Shown in pieces: positions 22,226 through 31,263 of a stretch of 64,000 nucleotides of DNA. Below the pieces are notes generated by a model. That model searched no databases. It saw only the letters and a program-made list of their open reading frames with translations, and was not told the DNA's origin. Numbering within the stretch: position 1 is the stretch's first letter; every line of letters begins with the position of its first letter. Source of the stretch: CBDDEC01 sp965226785 (GTDB taxonomy: Bacteria; Chloroflexota; Dehalococcoidia; UBA2979); assembly GCA_965226785.1 (NCBI GenBank), contig CBDDEC010000004.1:682001-746000 (forward strand). The letters are read 5' to 3'. The translations under genes were made by a program, and so were the position numbers.

Positions 22226-24676
22226 CTATTGCAGCACGCCCGCGATGGCAAGCTCGCCGATCTCGTCGTCGGAGTAGCCCAGCACGTCGCGCAGGATTTC
22301 GTGGGTGTCCTCGCCGATGAGGCGGCTGCGGCGGAGGTTGCAGGGGGCGTCGGAGAGACGGAAGGAGTGGCGCGCGGCGCGATACGTGCCGAAGGCGGGG
22401 TGGGCGAGCTCCTGCCAGAAGCCACGATGCTTGAGCTGGGGGTCGCGCTCCATCAGGTCGCTGCCGCGCTGTACGGCCCCCGCGGGGACGGCGGCGGCCT
22501 GGAGCTGGTCCATCACCGCATCGGGAGCGCGCTCGCGGGTCCACGTCTCCACGTGCGCGTCCAGTTCGTCCTCGTGCTGCTTGCGGGCGGCGAGGGTGGC
22601 GAAGCGGGCGTCGTGGGCCCAGGCGGGGTCGCCGATGGCGGTGCGGAAGGCGTCCCATTCGTCGTCGGTCGTGACGGCGATGGCGCACCAACGGTCGTCA
22701 TTGCACGGGTAGGCGCCATGTGGGGCGGCGTGGGGCTGCCGGTTGCCTTGCCGCGTGGCGACGCGGCCGTTGACTCCATAGTCGAGAAGGGAGGGAGCGA
22801 GCCAGTGGAGGGAGGTCTCGTACTGGGAGACGTCGAAGAACTGTCCTTTGCCGGTGCGACGACGATAGTCGAGGGCGGCCAGGAGCAGACAGACGTTGAA
22901 ACGCGGCGCGATGAAGTCCGTGTAGACACTGAGATAGCCCGGCTCGGCGTCGGGCCAGCCGGCGAGCTCGCTGAAGCCGGCCAGGGCAACGTAGGCACCG
23001 CCTCCGCCCTTGCTCGCCTTGTGCGGTCCGTCCTGCCCTTGCCCGCAGCAACTGAGCACGATGACCTCGGGGTTAATGGCGCGCAGAGCGTCGTAGCCGA
23101 GGCCGAGGCGCTCCATCGTGCCGGCGGCGAAGTTGTCCACGACGATGTCCGCCCACGCGACGAGGCGCTTGGCGACGGCCAGCCCCTCGGCCCGGGTGAT
23201 GTCGATCATGAGCGCGCGCTGATTGGTGCGGACCTGGGCGTAGTCACCGCAGCGCTCGGCGTCGGCTATCCCGTCCTTGTGGGGGCCGATGAGGCGCAAC
23301 GAGTCCACGCGCGTGCTGCTCTCGACGTGGATGACGTCGGCGCCGTAGTCGGCCAAGGGCTGCGACGTCATCGGCCCAACGACCATCCAACTGAAATCGG
23401 CGACCTTGACGCCGGCGAGCGGCAGCGGCGCGGCGGCGCCCCCGGCGACATTGGAGTTACGGGCGGGCGGGGCAGCGGCGAGGGCGTTCTCGAGCTCGGC
23501 GAGGACCTCGTCTTGATGCTCGCCGAGGAAGGGGGCGCGGCGTCGCAGCGTGGGTGGAGCCTGTGTCGCTTTGGCGAACGGGCCGGGGTAGCGGATGGTA
23601 CGGCGCCACTGCTCGTGCTCCAGGTCGCGCCAGAAGTCGCGGGCGGCGAGCTGGACGTCGCCCAAGGTCTCGTCGGCACTGGCGCTGGGGTAGAGATTAA
23701 AGCCGTAGTCGTTGGCGGCCGCGTAGAGCTCCGCCTTGGCGAACTTGGCGAGGATCGCGGCGGTTCGCTCACGGTAGGCATCCCAGTGCGAAGGGGGCAG
23801 GGCGCCGGGATCGGGCGGCTCCCAGTCCAGCGCGAGCAGGGCGTCCGCCTCGCCGGTCGATTCGAGCCAGGCGATGAAGCCCGCGTTGCGCTCAAGGGAC
23901 AAGGGGCCCAGGTAGAAGGTGTAGACGACGTAGCCGTCGCGGCAGCGCCAGGTCCAGGGCAGCCTGGAGACGCTGGGCCGCTCCGCGCGGCCGATGTCGC
24001 GACCGAGCATGTCCCAAGTGGCCGTGATCTGAAAGGTCGTACGGGCGACGGCGTCGCGGATTGCTACGTCGACGTGCTGGCCGCGGCCCGTCCCTTGCCG
24101 CTGCGCGAGCGCCAGCAGGGCGGCGATGGCGGCGTCGCCGCACGCGCTGAAGCGCGACTGGGCGTCGTCGCTGAGGTGGGCGGGCGGGCACTCCGGCTGC
24201 CCCGCGACCGACATCAGGCCGCTCATCGCCCAGGTGACGATGTCGGGCCCTTTGTAGGTGGCGTACGGGCCGTCCTGCCCGAACGGCGTGATCGAGACGA
24301 GCACCAGCCCTGGGTTGAGCTCCGCCAGCCGCTCGTAGCTGAGGCCGAGCCGGTCCATCTCCCCCGGCGCGGAGGACTCCAGGACGACGTCGGCCGTCGT
24401 CGCGAGGCGCTCGAAGCGGGCGCGGCCGGCCGGGGACTCCAGATCGAGAACGACGCCGCGCTTATTGGCGTTGTAGGCGAGCCAGTACAGCCCCTTCTCG
24501 GGGTCGGGGTCGTCGTCGACGAAGGGCGGCCGGCGGCGGGCAGGGTCGCCGCCGGGCGGCTCGACCTTGATCACATCCGCGCCGAGGTCGGCGAGGAGCT
24601 TGCCGCAGGGCTGTCCCGTCTCGCTCGTCAGGTCCAGCACGCGGTACGGCGCGAGCATGCCGTCGTTCTCGTGCAT
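22226..24676 (-). CDS. Double-domain CaiB/BaiF CoA-transferase (fusion)
   Basis: 816 aa from ATG 24676 (AGGAA upstream). Two family III CoA-transferase domains in tandem. Domain 1 (to about 400): YRVLDLTSETGQPCGKLLAD, LGADVIKVEPPGGDPARRRP, GQHVDVAIRDAVARTTF with the usual catalytic Asp. Domain 2 (from about 415): VKVADFSWMVVGPMTSQPLA, DYGADVIHVES, GKGQFFDVSQYETSLHW, where Glu replaces the catalytic Asp. Such fusions act as CoA-transferases or racemase-like enzymes on carboxylic acids. The second domain may be catalytically altered. Intact, unlike most neighbours. Confidence 0.9.
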   Translation of the reverse strand: MHENDGMLAPYRVLDLTSETGQPCGKLLADLGADVIKVEPPGGDPARRRPPFVDDDPDPEKGLYWLAYNANKRGVVLDLESPAGRARFERLATTADVVLESSAPGEMDRLGLSYERLAELNPGLVLVSITPFGQDGPYATYKGPDIVTWAMSGLMSVAGQPECPPAHLSDDAQSRFSACGDAAIAALLALAQRQGTGRGQHVDVAIRDAVARTTFQITATWDMLGRDIGRAERPSVSRLPWTWRCRDGYVVYTFYLGPLSLERNAGFIAWLESTGEADALLALDWEPPDPGALPPSHWDAYRERTAAILAKFAKAELYAAANDYGFNLYPSASADETLGDVQLAARDFWRDLEHEQWRRTIRYPGPFAKATQAPPTLRRRAPFLGEHQDEVLAELENALAAAPPARNSNVAGGAAAPLPLAGVKVADFSWMVVGPMTSQPLADYGADVIHVESSTRVDSLRLIGPHKDGIADAERCGDYAQVRTNQRALMIDITRAEGLAVAKRLVAWADIVVDNFAAGTMERLGLGYDALRAINPEVIVLSCCGQGQDGPHKASKGGGGAYVALAGFSELAGWPDAEPGYLSVYTDFIAPRFNVCLLLAALDYRRRTGKGQFFDVSQYETSLHWLAPSLLDYGVNGRVATRQGNRQPHAAPHGAYPCNDDRWCAIAVTTDDEWDAFRTAIGDPAWAHDARFATLAARKQHEDELDAHVETWTRERAPDAVMDQLQAAAVPAGAVQRGSDLMERDPQLKHRGFWQELAHPAFGTYRAARHSFRLSDAPCNLRRSRLIGEDTHEILRDVLGYSDDEIGELAIAGVLQ

Positions 24677-24679
24677 CAC

Positions 24680-25352
24680 CCGTTCCTGGATTGGCGCGAC
24701 GGTCGCGCGCCCCTGATCGATCCACGACCCGTGTCTTCCGGGGCGCTCGCCTGCGAGACATCCCGACGGAACACTATGTTGTCATAGTAATGATGGGAAT
24801 GGGGAGCACCTGTTGGACCGAGTCCTGAGTCGCTCCAATCTGATGGGCGACTGGCGGTCGTCGGAAGGACCAGTTCCCCCGCAAAGTTCTGTGTGAGTGC
24901 GTTGATACCCAGCTAATGGCTCCCGACATTCTTCAGGGATCGCGATCGCGCCGAAGTTCTGCCAACGCTCGGCCGCCACATCACATTGAAGGCCATCAGG
25001 CACGCCCCTCTGGCCAGTCGCGTCGGTTTGCCGCCTCCTCCGCCTGGTCTGGCGGGCGGTCGATCCGCAGTTGCATACGCTCCGAAAGCCATGGCGGACG
25101 TGATGATAGAGGATGGGGTGTGTGACTCCCGGCACCAAGTTGAGAATCTTGATCAATGAGCGACGGGGGCCGCCGGAGTCCCGCTCGAACCAGCACCCCC
25201 CACCCTTAAGGGTGAGGGGCTTCGAGCACCCGGTCGGGCGGGGACGGCGTTCTGGGAGTAGCCGCACAGTTGTGGCCGAGCTGCCCCCGGTCAGGCGTCA
25301 CGTCGCGGCGCAGCCTCAGCTAGGCTGCGACCGGGGTGGAGGGGCACGATGC
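24680..25352. other. Long stretch without an assignable gene
   Basis: About 670 bp. The plus and minus readings are Arg/Pro-rich and not protein-like. A short perfect palindromic patch CCCCACCCTTAAGGGTGAGG occurs at 25198-25217. No promoter, RNA or repeat identified otherwise. Its right edge is the inverted repeat arm. Confidence 0.4.
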
Positions 25353-26008
25353 GTGACATGCGGGCGGCGCAGGTAGCGGTCTCGCTCGGGGGCGGGTCGG
25401 TGCTCATGGCCATCGGATCGTTGTTGTCCGGGGGGTGACGTGATGAAGTTTGGCGCGCAGGTCAGTTGCTACCTCACGACATGGGACGACATCCGCGCGG
25501 TGGTGGAGACGATGGAGGCGGGGCGCTGGCACAGCCTCTACCACGCCGACCACTTCGTGCCCCCGAAAGGCGGCTCGTACGAGCAGATCAATCCGCACGC
25601 TTTCGTGCCCCCGAACGCTCCGAGGAGCGATGAGCCGCTGACTGCGTATGAGGGCTACACGGCCATCGCCGCCTCCGCGGCGATCACAGAGCGACTGCGC
25701 CTCGGGCATCTCGTGCTCGGCAACACCTACCGCAATCCAGCGCTCGTCGCGAAGATGGCCGCGAACATCGACCAGATCTCGCACGGCCGCTTCACGCTCG
25801 CTATCGGCGCGGGCTGGTTCCGGCGCGAGCACGAGGCGTACGGCTGGGTGTTCCCATCGATGCGCGAGCGTTCGGACCGCCTCGAGGAGGCGGCAGCGCT
25901 GATCCGCCAGCTGTTCACCGCCGACGGCCCGGTCACCTTCGAGGGCCAGTATTACCAGCTCGACGAGGCGCCGCTGTCGCCCCCGAGCTTCGACGCGCCG
26001 ATCCCGCT
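25353..26008 (+). repeat. 650-bp inverted repeat, right arm
   Basis: Inverse of 19570-20222, from ATGCGGGCGGCGCAGGTAGC to GCGCCGATCCCGCTG. One base fewer than the left arm at the frameshift site. Beyond 26008 the sequence is a CoA-transferase start on the other strand. Confidence 0.85.
25443..26008 (+). pseudogene. LLM-class oxidoreductase, 3'-truncated copy
   Basis: Reads MKFGAQVSCYLTTWDDIRAV through FTLAIGAGWFRREHEAYGWV to EAPLSPPSFDAPIPL with no frameshift, then ends at the repeat boundary inside the gene. About 188 of roughly 310 residues remain, so the C-terminal barrel strands and the IGGTG phosphate-binding segment are missing. Confidence 0.85.
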
Positions 26009-26103
26009 GCGGCGATCACGTCGGCGCCGAGGTCGGCGAGGATCATCCCGGCGATCATGCTCTCGTCGTCGGTCAAGTCGAGTACGCGGTAGTGCTGCAG
26101 CAT
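26009..26103 (-). pseudogene. CaiB/BaiF CoA-transferase, first 32 codons
   Basis: From ATG 26103: MLQHYRVLDLTDDESMIAGM then ILADLGADVIA, the family III N-terminus. The rest has been replaced by the inverted-repeat arm. It is similar in layout to the start of the double CoA-transferases but with a different sequence. Confidence 0.65.
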
Positions 26104-26218
26104 CAGTGTGGGCTCCGCTCTCGCCCCACGATTCGCGCTAACGACCGGGCTCGGCCGAGACGATGGACAACAAACGTGGTGGTGAACAACCCGCTAGTCG
26201 TGAGCGCGTCTGGCTAGT

Positions 26219-26335
26219 CGTAGGGTGGCAGGATTCTATCCGGCCAGCGTGGCCGTTTCTCGTGCGTTCGAAGGGCGTCCCATGGTCTTGATGATCAACG
26301 GACTCATAGGCCGTCGGTCATCGTCCGGAAGAGTC
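26219..26335. mobile_element. Decayed MITE, left half
   Basis: CGTAGGGTGGCAGGATTCTA then TCCGGCCAGCGTGGCCGTTT corresponds to the left MITE arm. The core motif TGATGATCAACGGACTCATA / GGCCGTCGGTCATC is shared with the copies at 3687 and 33679. No right arm is recognisable. Confidence 0.6.
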
Positions 26336-26357
26336 AGAGCCAAGGACGGCGCGCCAC

Positions 26358-27068
26358 TCAGAGCGAGCTGAACAGCATCAGCAGCCCGCTGTCCGTTAGC
26401 TGCGGTGGGGCCCCCGCTCGCTGCGACTGGTTCCGCCAAAGCTCTGCGTGGCCGCTGTAGGGCTCCACTTGCGTCCCGCGAGGCTGCCTGAGAGCGGGCT
26501 CGAGTTGCGGCTCCGCGCGGTGGACCTGGATATATCTGAGCGACGTACCGGGGTAGGTGATGCTGCGGATGATTGGCCCGTGGTGCGTCCGCCAGTAGAG
26601 CTGCGCCTCTTCTTCAGTCAAGTCGTCGCGGTGCCTCAGACAGAAGAACAGCTTCACGATCGGGCTTCGTTCGTGCGCAACGATGTTCTCGGGCGTTGGA
26701 TTCACCTGCGGATACTCGTATGCGAACCAGAGCGGCGAATTGGGATGGTCGATGAAACTCGCTTCATCTTCGATCAGCTCAGCGCTGGCGGCCTGGGCTT
26801 CTTCGTCCTCGAGCGTGGCCAGCAGATCATCGCGACTTCGCCACCACAGCTCTGCGACTCCGTCGTAGGGCTCCTCCATCCCACCGCGCGCCTCGGCCAT
26901 CTGTGCGTTGGCCGGATCGTCGATCGTATGCACCTGCACGTACCTCAGCAGCCGCAGGCGCTCGGCGTGCCCGGCAACGAGGGGACCGTGGACCCTCCGC
27001 CAGTAATCCTGGAATTCTCCGCGGGAAGCCCCCGGCTGACGTCGCAGCACGTACGTGAGTCGAATCAC
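26358..27068 (-). CDS. Two-repeat EthD-domain protein
   Basis: About 236 aa from GTG 27068, which has GGGAGG 6 nt upstream. Two ferredoxin-like EthD units: VIRLTYVLRRQPGASRGEFQ / DYWRRVHGPLVAGHAERLRL / RYVQVHTIDD and IVKLFFCLRHRDDLTEEEAQ / LYWRTHHGPIIRSITYPGTS / RYIQVHRAEP. The YWR-x-x-HGP signature is diagnostic. EthD proteins accompany ether, steroid or aromatic degradation genes, with an unclear, possibly catalytic or binding, role. It appears complete and precedes the hydratase/CoA-transferase set on the other strand. Confidence 0.85.
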   Translation of the reverse strand: MIRLTYVLRRQPGASRGEFQDYWRRVHGPLVAGHAERLRLLRYVQVHTIDDPANAQMAEARGGMEEPYDGVAELWWRSRDDLLATLEDEEAQAASAELIEDEASFIDHPNSPLWFAYEYPQVNPTPENIVAHERSPIVKLFFCLRHRDDLTEEEAQLYWRTHHGPIIRSITYPGTSLRYIQVHRAEPQLEPALRQPRGTQVEPYSGHAELWRNQSQRAGAPPQLTDSGLLMLFSSL

Positions 27069-27160
27069 AGCCACCCTCCCGGTGTCCGCATGTGTCCTCA
27101 GGTCGGTACCGGCCGCCAGCATATACACCAGAACTGGAGCTCCGCGGTCCCGCCCTGCTC

Positions 27161-27385
27161 TCACGTCATGAGCCGTCGCACGTTCACGATCGGCGCGCTC
27201 GAAGCCGGTCCCAGCGGGAACGTGTGTTCCTCCACACTCGCAATCGCTCGTCCGACGCTAGCCACGACCGCCGACGGTCCGTCCGCGCACGCGCTGCCCA
27301 GCTCCAGTTCCAAGTCGTCATGCACGTGGATGTATCTGCAGCGCTCGATCACCGTCGCCGTCGCCTCGGCCGCGAGCGATCGCAC
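27161..27385 (-). CDS. Small hypothetical protein upstream of the EthD gene
   Basis: 74 codons from GTG 27385 to TGA 27161. It contains VIERCRYIHVHDDLELELGS, resembling the strand RYVQVH-x-x-D of EthD units, so it may be the end of another EthD domain whose start is lost. A TAG lies four codons upstream of the GTG. Either a small gene or a remnant. Confidence 0.35.
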   Translation of the reverse strand: MRSLAAEATATVIERCRYIHVHDDLELELGSACADGPSAVVASVGRAIASVEEHTFPLGPASSAPIVNVRRLMT

Positions 27386-27680
27386 GAGGGTCAGCTAGTG
27401 CGTGCTGTGTGGTAGCAGGACCAGAGCCCAGCTCGAATGCCCCAGTACCCACAGGCATGCCTCGGCACGGGCAAGGCCGACGCGATCCGGCGTCGAGCCG
27501 AATAGCGCGACAACGTCAGCACCGCGTTCTTTCTAGCCCTGAGGAGGTGGAAGCGGCGGAGCTGAGCTCTCCGCCGCCGTGGACGACTGAGAGTCCCCAT
27601 CAGCGCCAAGCTACCTACGGCGTCCGCGTGGTGCGCTGAAACCGATGTCAGCATCTAGCGCTTGATGTAAGCCGGGTGTC
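27386..27680. other. Intergenic stretch
   Basis: No gene, repeat or RNA recognised. The readings are Arg-rich shadows. Confidence 0.3.
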
Positions 27681-28046
27681 AGCAGTTCCTGCACGACTGC
27701 CAGCTACTCCTTTGACCTCGGCCTCGAGGTCGCTGAGGCCTGCGGGGGAGACCTCACAGCCGCCCTCGACCTCGCCGAACTGCGCGCTGACCCTGATCCC
27801 GAGCTGGACGAGACCCTCTGGATCTACAACCGTGAGCCAGCCGAGCTGCGGTTCAACCCCTACCTCGAGCCACACCACCGGCTCGCTGCATTAGAGGCCG
27901 GGTACGACCCCGTCGACAGCGTGCAGACGCTGCCGCAGCGCTTCGGCGCCTACCGGCGCTGCTGCTACCGACCGAACGGTGAGCTGAGATTGTTGTGGGA
28001 CGGTGGTGGCTCGCGGGCGCGGGCGACCCGTGTGAGGACGGTGTAG
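27681..28046 (+). pseudogene. Unrecognised coding remnant without a start codon
   Basis: The plus strand is open to TAG 28044-28046 and reads SYSFDLGLEVAEACGGDLTA, ALDLAELRADPDPELDETLW and YNREPAELRFNPYLEPHHRL. Acidic and aromatic residues are well distributed and codon third positions are GC-rich, as in real genes. No ATG, GTG or TTG with a ribosome-binding site precedes it. Family unknown. Confidence 0.35.
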
Positions 28047-28593
28047 CGCGTCCCAACCCACGGGCCGGTAAAGAAGTACCGCCTTCGGGCGTGAGGCGCC
28101 GCTCCAGCCGCCACGCCAGCATCTGTGGGCGCTATGGCGCTGGACGTAGAGGTCATCGCGTGAATCAGTGCCCCCGACCCCGGTCCGTGCGGATCGCGCC
28201 GTGGCATTGGTGGGGGTGCGGCCGTCGTCGCCGCCCTGGTCGGGCCCTTCGTAGCCCTTTAGGGCGCTTACGAGCTCTCCGCCGCGTAACGCTGCCGTCG
28301 CAGTTCGCCAGCACGCGCGTGCACGTCGGCGGGTGACGCTTCCGTCTCTCGCGGAGCACACCGGCCTGCTTCGGCGGACCGGTGTTTTCGCATCGAAAGC
28401 GCCCGGCGAGGTAAGAGTCCGCGCCCGGGCTCATCGCGTCCGCCCCGACCAAGATCTCACGGAGATCTCCCCACGCAGGCGGTGTCCGCAGCGCAAAAGT
28501 CGTGAGGCGGCTGGGACTTCCTTGAGAGCCAGTGGCGTCATCGGGAACCCGGCGGAGCCCCGATAGGCCTGAGGTACCGCTCACCGACCCAAG
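28047..28593. other. Decayed stretch
   Basis: Only fragments are visible. On the minus strand ARRRYFFTGPWVGTRYTVLT (about 28030-28095) looks like a protein piece, and a second piece FALRTPPAWGDLREILVGAD lies near 28430-28500. Neither can be assigned and no complete gene is present. Confidence 0.25.
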
Positions 28594-28920
28594 TCACTGC
28601 GCCTGGGTCGTGACGCGGCTCCAGCCCAGCCATGAGCCTTCGCCGACCACCAACCCGGACGCCATGTGGACGTCATAACTGGCGGCGAGGGTGCGGATGA
28701 CGTCGGCGGAGTCGGCGAAGAAGAAGTCGCCACGGGCGCGGACGTAGTGGTCGACGGCGTCACTCAGGCGTGCACTTTCGTCATCGTCCGGCTGCTCGAT
28801 GCCGAGCATCTCGCACATGCCGCGAACGACGAGGATGCCGCCTGCCGCGTACGGCTCAAGGGTGAGCTGGTCCGCCCCCTCTGCTCGGGTCTTTCTTCCG
28901 TTGCGCGCCCCGTCATCAGT
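28594..28920 (-). pseudogene. Possible HAD-like hydrolase remnant
   Basis: The reading enters without a start (LTLEPYAAGGILVVRGMCEM) and continues SDAVDHYVRARGDFFFADSA then DVIRTLAASYDVHMASG, to a stop at 28594. The VIR-x-LA-x-x-YD-x-HMASG segment resembles the region around motif II of HAD hydrolases. After MASG the sequence no longer fits, so both ends appear lost. Confidence 0.35.
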
Positions 28921-28985
28921 CGCGTATAGCTACGACGAGGTCTCTCACCGAGGGTGACCGAGCCTCCGAGCGGAGCGGGTGACCG

Positions 28986-29567
28986 GTGGGATCGAGCGCC
29001 GACAGGGTCAGTTTCCTCGACGCGGCCAAGCCCTTCCTGAACGTGTGGGGGCCATACCGCCTCACGCGCGACGAAGTGACTGAGACAGCCATCCGCCGCT
29101 TCTGCGAGGTAGCCGAGGACGGTAACCCAGTCTACTGGGATCCTGACTTCGCGGAGGGAAGCCGATTCGGACGCGTGATCGCGCCACCGCAGTCGCTCTT
29201 CTCAATGACCTTCCCCGCCTGGTGGACGCCTGAATACTACGAGCGCATCACAGCCGAGGACTCAGCGGCCCTCAATCCCCCCAACCTCGTCGCTGACGGG
29301 GGAGGGCTGTACGCGATCTGCGATCAGTTCGGGTACACCGTCAACACTGTCGCCGCGCAGGAGGTCGAGTACCTCGCCCCGTTCGGGCCTGGTGATGGCC
29401 GCCTCAAGATGCGGAGCATGACCACAGAGGTCTCAGACGAAAAGTCCGTGCGCGTCGGAAGCGGCATCTTCATCACGAGCGTCACGGAGTACCGGACCGA
29501 GGCCGACGATCGCCTGATCGGTCGCTCCACGATGGTCCTCCTCCGCTACAATCCGACCGAGAGGTGA
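28986..29567 (+). CDS. FAS1-like/MaoC N-terminal-type dehydratase subunit
   Basis: 193 aa from GTG 28986. Hotdog-fold features: RLTRDEVTETAIRRFCEVAE, NPVYWDPDFAEGSRFGRVIA then PPQSLFSMTFP, and a C-terminal strand pattern VGSGIFITSVTEYRTEADDR. This matches the FAS1-like dehydratase (MaoC_dehydrat_N) half that pairs with a MaoC subunit to hydrate enoyl-CoAs. The partner follows 7 bp downstream, so they likely form a heterodimer, as for split steroid or fatty-acid hydratases. Confidence 0.85.
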   Translation: MGSSADRVSFLDAAKPFLNVWGPYRLTRDEVTETAIRRFCEVAEDGNPVYWDPDFAEGSRFGRVIAPPQSLFSMTFPAWWTPEYYERITAEDSAALNPPNLVADGGGLYAICDQFGYTVNTVAAQEVEYLAPFGPGDGRLKMRSMTTEVSDEKSVRVGSGIFITSVTEYRTEADDRLIGRSTMVLLRYNPTER

Positions 29568-29574
29568 CTGATCG

Positions 29575-30006
29575 ATGACGTCTGCGTTTACCACCCTCGA
29601 CTGGGACACCGTCAACGAGGCGGATCAGATCGCGGATCTGTCGTTTCCCATTTCGATGCGGACGCTGATGATCGACGTCGCCGGGACGCGAGACCTCTAC
29701 CCGATCCACCACGACCGCGAGTTTGCCAAGGAGGCGGGCGCCCGGGACATCTTCGTGAACACGATGTTCTACGAGGCGCTGTTCGGTCGCATCGCGACTG
29801 ACTGGGCGGGGCCCGAAGCATTTCTGCGGCGGCTTCGCTTCTCGATGGAGAGCCCGAATTGTCTCGGCGACACGATCACGTCGCGCGCCTGGGTGACCCG
29901 CAAGTACGAGCAGGACGGGCAGCGGCTGCTCGATCTGGAGATCCATCTCGACAATCAACTCGAGAGTGACGTCACGATCGCTGAGCTCACGCTCGAGCTG
30001 CCCTAA
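29575..30006 (+). CDS. MaoC-like (R)-specific enoyl-CoA hydratase subunit
   Basis: 143 aa from ATG 29575. Hydratase-2 motif: AGTRDLYPIHHDREFAKEAG, where the Asp and the His five residues later are the catalytic dyad, followed by FVNTMFYEALFGRIATDWAG. Ends LTLELP. Together with the preceding subunit it would add water to a trans-2-enoyl-CoA in the cytoplasm. The tight spacing (TGA, 7 bp, ATG) indicates one transcript. Confidence 0.88.
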   Translation: MTSAFTTLDWDTVNEADQIADLSFPISMRTLMIDVAGTRDLYPIHHDREFAKEAGARDIFVNTMFYEALFGRIATDWAGPEAFLRRLRFSMESPNCLGDTITSRAWVTRKYEQDGQRLLDLEIHLDNQLESDVTIAELTLELP

Positions 30007-30070
30007 TCGAACGCGTGCGCGCGATTGCCACTGGAGCTGACCGCTGTAGCCCTTGAACGAGGAGGCCGGC

Positions 30071-31177
30071 ATGGAGCAGAACCCACTTCACACCAGGCTC
30101 TGTGACGTCTACGGATGCGAAGTCCCGATCGTGGCGTTCTCGCACACGAAGGACGTGGTCGCGGCGGTGAGCAACGCCGGTGGGATCGGCGTCTTCGGTG
30201 CGGCCACCCGCACCCCGGATGAACTGAGCCGAGACATCGAGTGGATCAATGAGCGCGTCGGCGAACGGCCGTTCGGAGTGGATCTCGTGCTCCCCGCTTC
30301 CTTCGTCGAAGGCAGCCGTGAGGATCTGGAGGCCATGATCCCGCAGGGTCATCGGGACTTCGTTGCGCAGCTAATGCAGGAGCATGAAATCCCGAAGCCG
30401 ACGGAGCCCGAGCGGCGCGTCCCCCTCGGATCAAACCTCCTCCGGAACTCGCGGGCGCAGCTGCAGGTCGTGTTCGATCACCAGGTACCGATCTTTGCCG
30501 CGGCGCTCGGGAGCCCGGCTTTCGTGCTGGAGGAGGCGCACGCGGCGGGCACGAAGGTATGGGGTCTGGTCGGGCTGCCGCGCCAGGCCCGACGGCAGAT
30601 CGAGGCCGGGGTCGATGTGGTCATCGCGCAGGGCTACGACGCCGGCGGTCACAGCAGCACCGTCGGAACCTTCACGCTGGTACCGGAGGTGCTGCGGCTC
30701 GCCGAGGGCACCGAGACGCTGGTCTTGTGCGCGGGTGGGGTCTCGAGCGGGCGTCACCTGGCCGCCGCTCTCGCGATGGGCGCCGAGGGAGTGTGGACGG
30801 GCACGATCTGGCTCGCCACCCACGAGTCGGAGACCGAGCAGTTCCTCAAACAGCGCCTGATCGAAGCCCAGGCCGAGGACGCCGTTCAGACGAGAGCGTC
30901 GTCCGGGAAGCCGATGCGGCAGCTGCGGTCGAAGTGGAGCGAAGCATGGGCCGCTCCTGACGCACCCACCCCGCTGCCGATGCCGCTCCAGCCGATGTTG
31001 GTGGCCGATATCGAGGCGGGCATCCGCGAGGCGCGCAAAGAGGACTGGAGATACACCCCCGCCGGGCAGTCGGTGGTGGGCGTAGACCGGGTCCAGCCCG
31101 CCGCGGAGCTTGTGTATTCAATGGTCGAGGAGGCGCTCGATCAGCTCGGCGGCCTCCACGAGGGACCGGGGGCGTAA
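30071..31177 (+). CDS. Nitronate monooxygenase (NPD/2-nitropropane dioxygenase family)
   Basis: 368 aa from ATG 30071, with GAGGAGG 6 nt upstream (the in-frame TTG 18 nt earlier is less likely). TIM-barrel FMN enzyme: VVAAVSNAGGIGVFGAATRT, GYDAGGHSSTVGTF containing the catalytic His, and the FMN phosphate loop LCAGGVSSGRHLAAALAMGA then EGVWTGTIWLATHES. Members oxidise propionate-3-nitronate or act as enoyl reductases. Position between hydratases and a CoA-transferase suggests a role in an acyl-CoA pathway. Intact. Confidence 0.88.
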   Translation: MEQNPLHTRLCDVYGCEVPIVAFSHTKDVVAAVSNAGGIGVFGAATRTPDELSRDIEWINERVGERPFGVDLVLPASFVEGSREDLEAMIPQGHRDFVAQLMQEHEIPKPTEPERRVPLGSNLLRNSRAQLQVVFDHQVPIFAAALGSPAFVLEEAHAAGTKVWGLVGLPRQARRQIEAGVDVVIAQGYDAGGHSSTVGTFTLVPEVLRLAEGTETLVLCAGGVSSGRHLAAALAMGAEGVWTGTIWLATHESETEQFLKQRLIEAQAEDAVQTRASSGKPMRQLRSKWSEAWAAPDAPTPLPMPLQPMLVADIEAGIREARKEDWRYTPAGQSVVGVDRVQPAAELVYSMVEEALDQLGGLHEGPGA

Positions 31178-31263
31178 CCCTCGCGATCGGCCCGCACCAA
31201 GCGGGAACCGCCGCGACCGGAGGGCGCCCATGTACACTCGCCTGCGATCGGTTGGTGTGCGTC

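Noticed and set aside
21584..24787. 1,067-codon plus-strand ORF
   Set aside because: Antisense to the double CoA-transferase and crotonase; Gly/Val/Arg-rich shadow with no domain.
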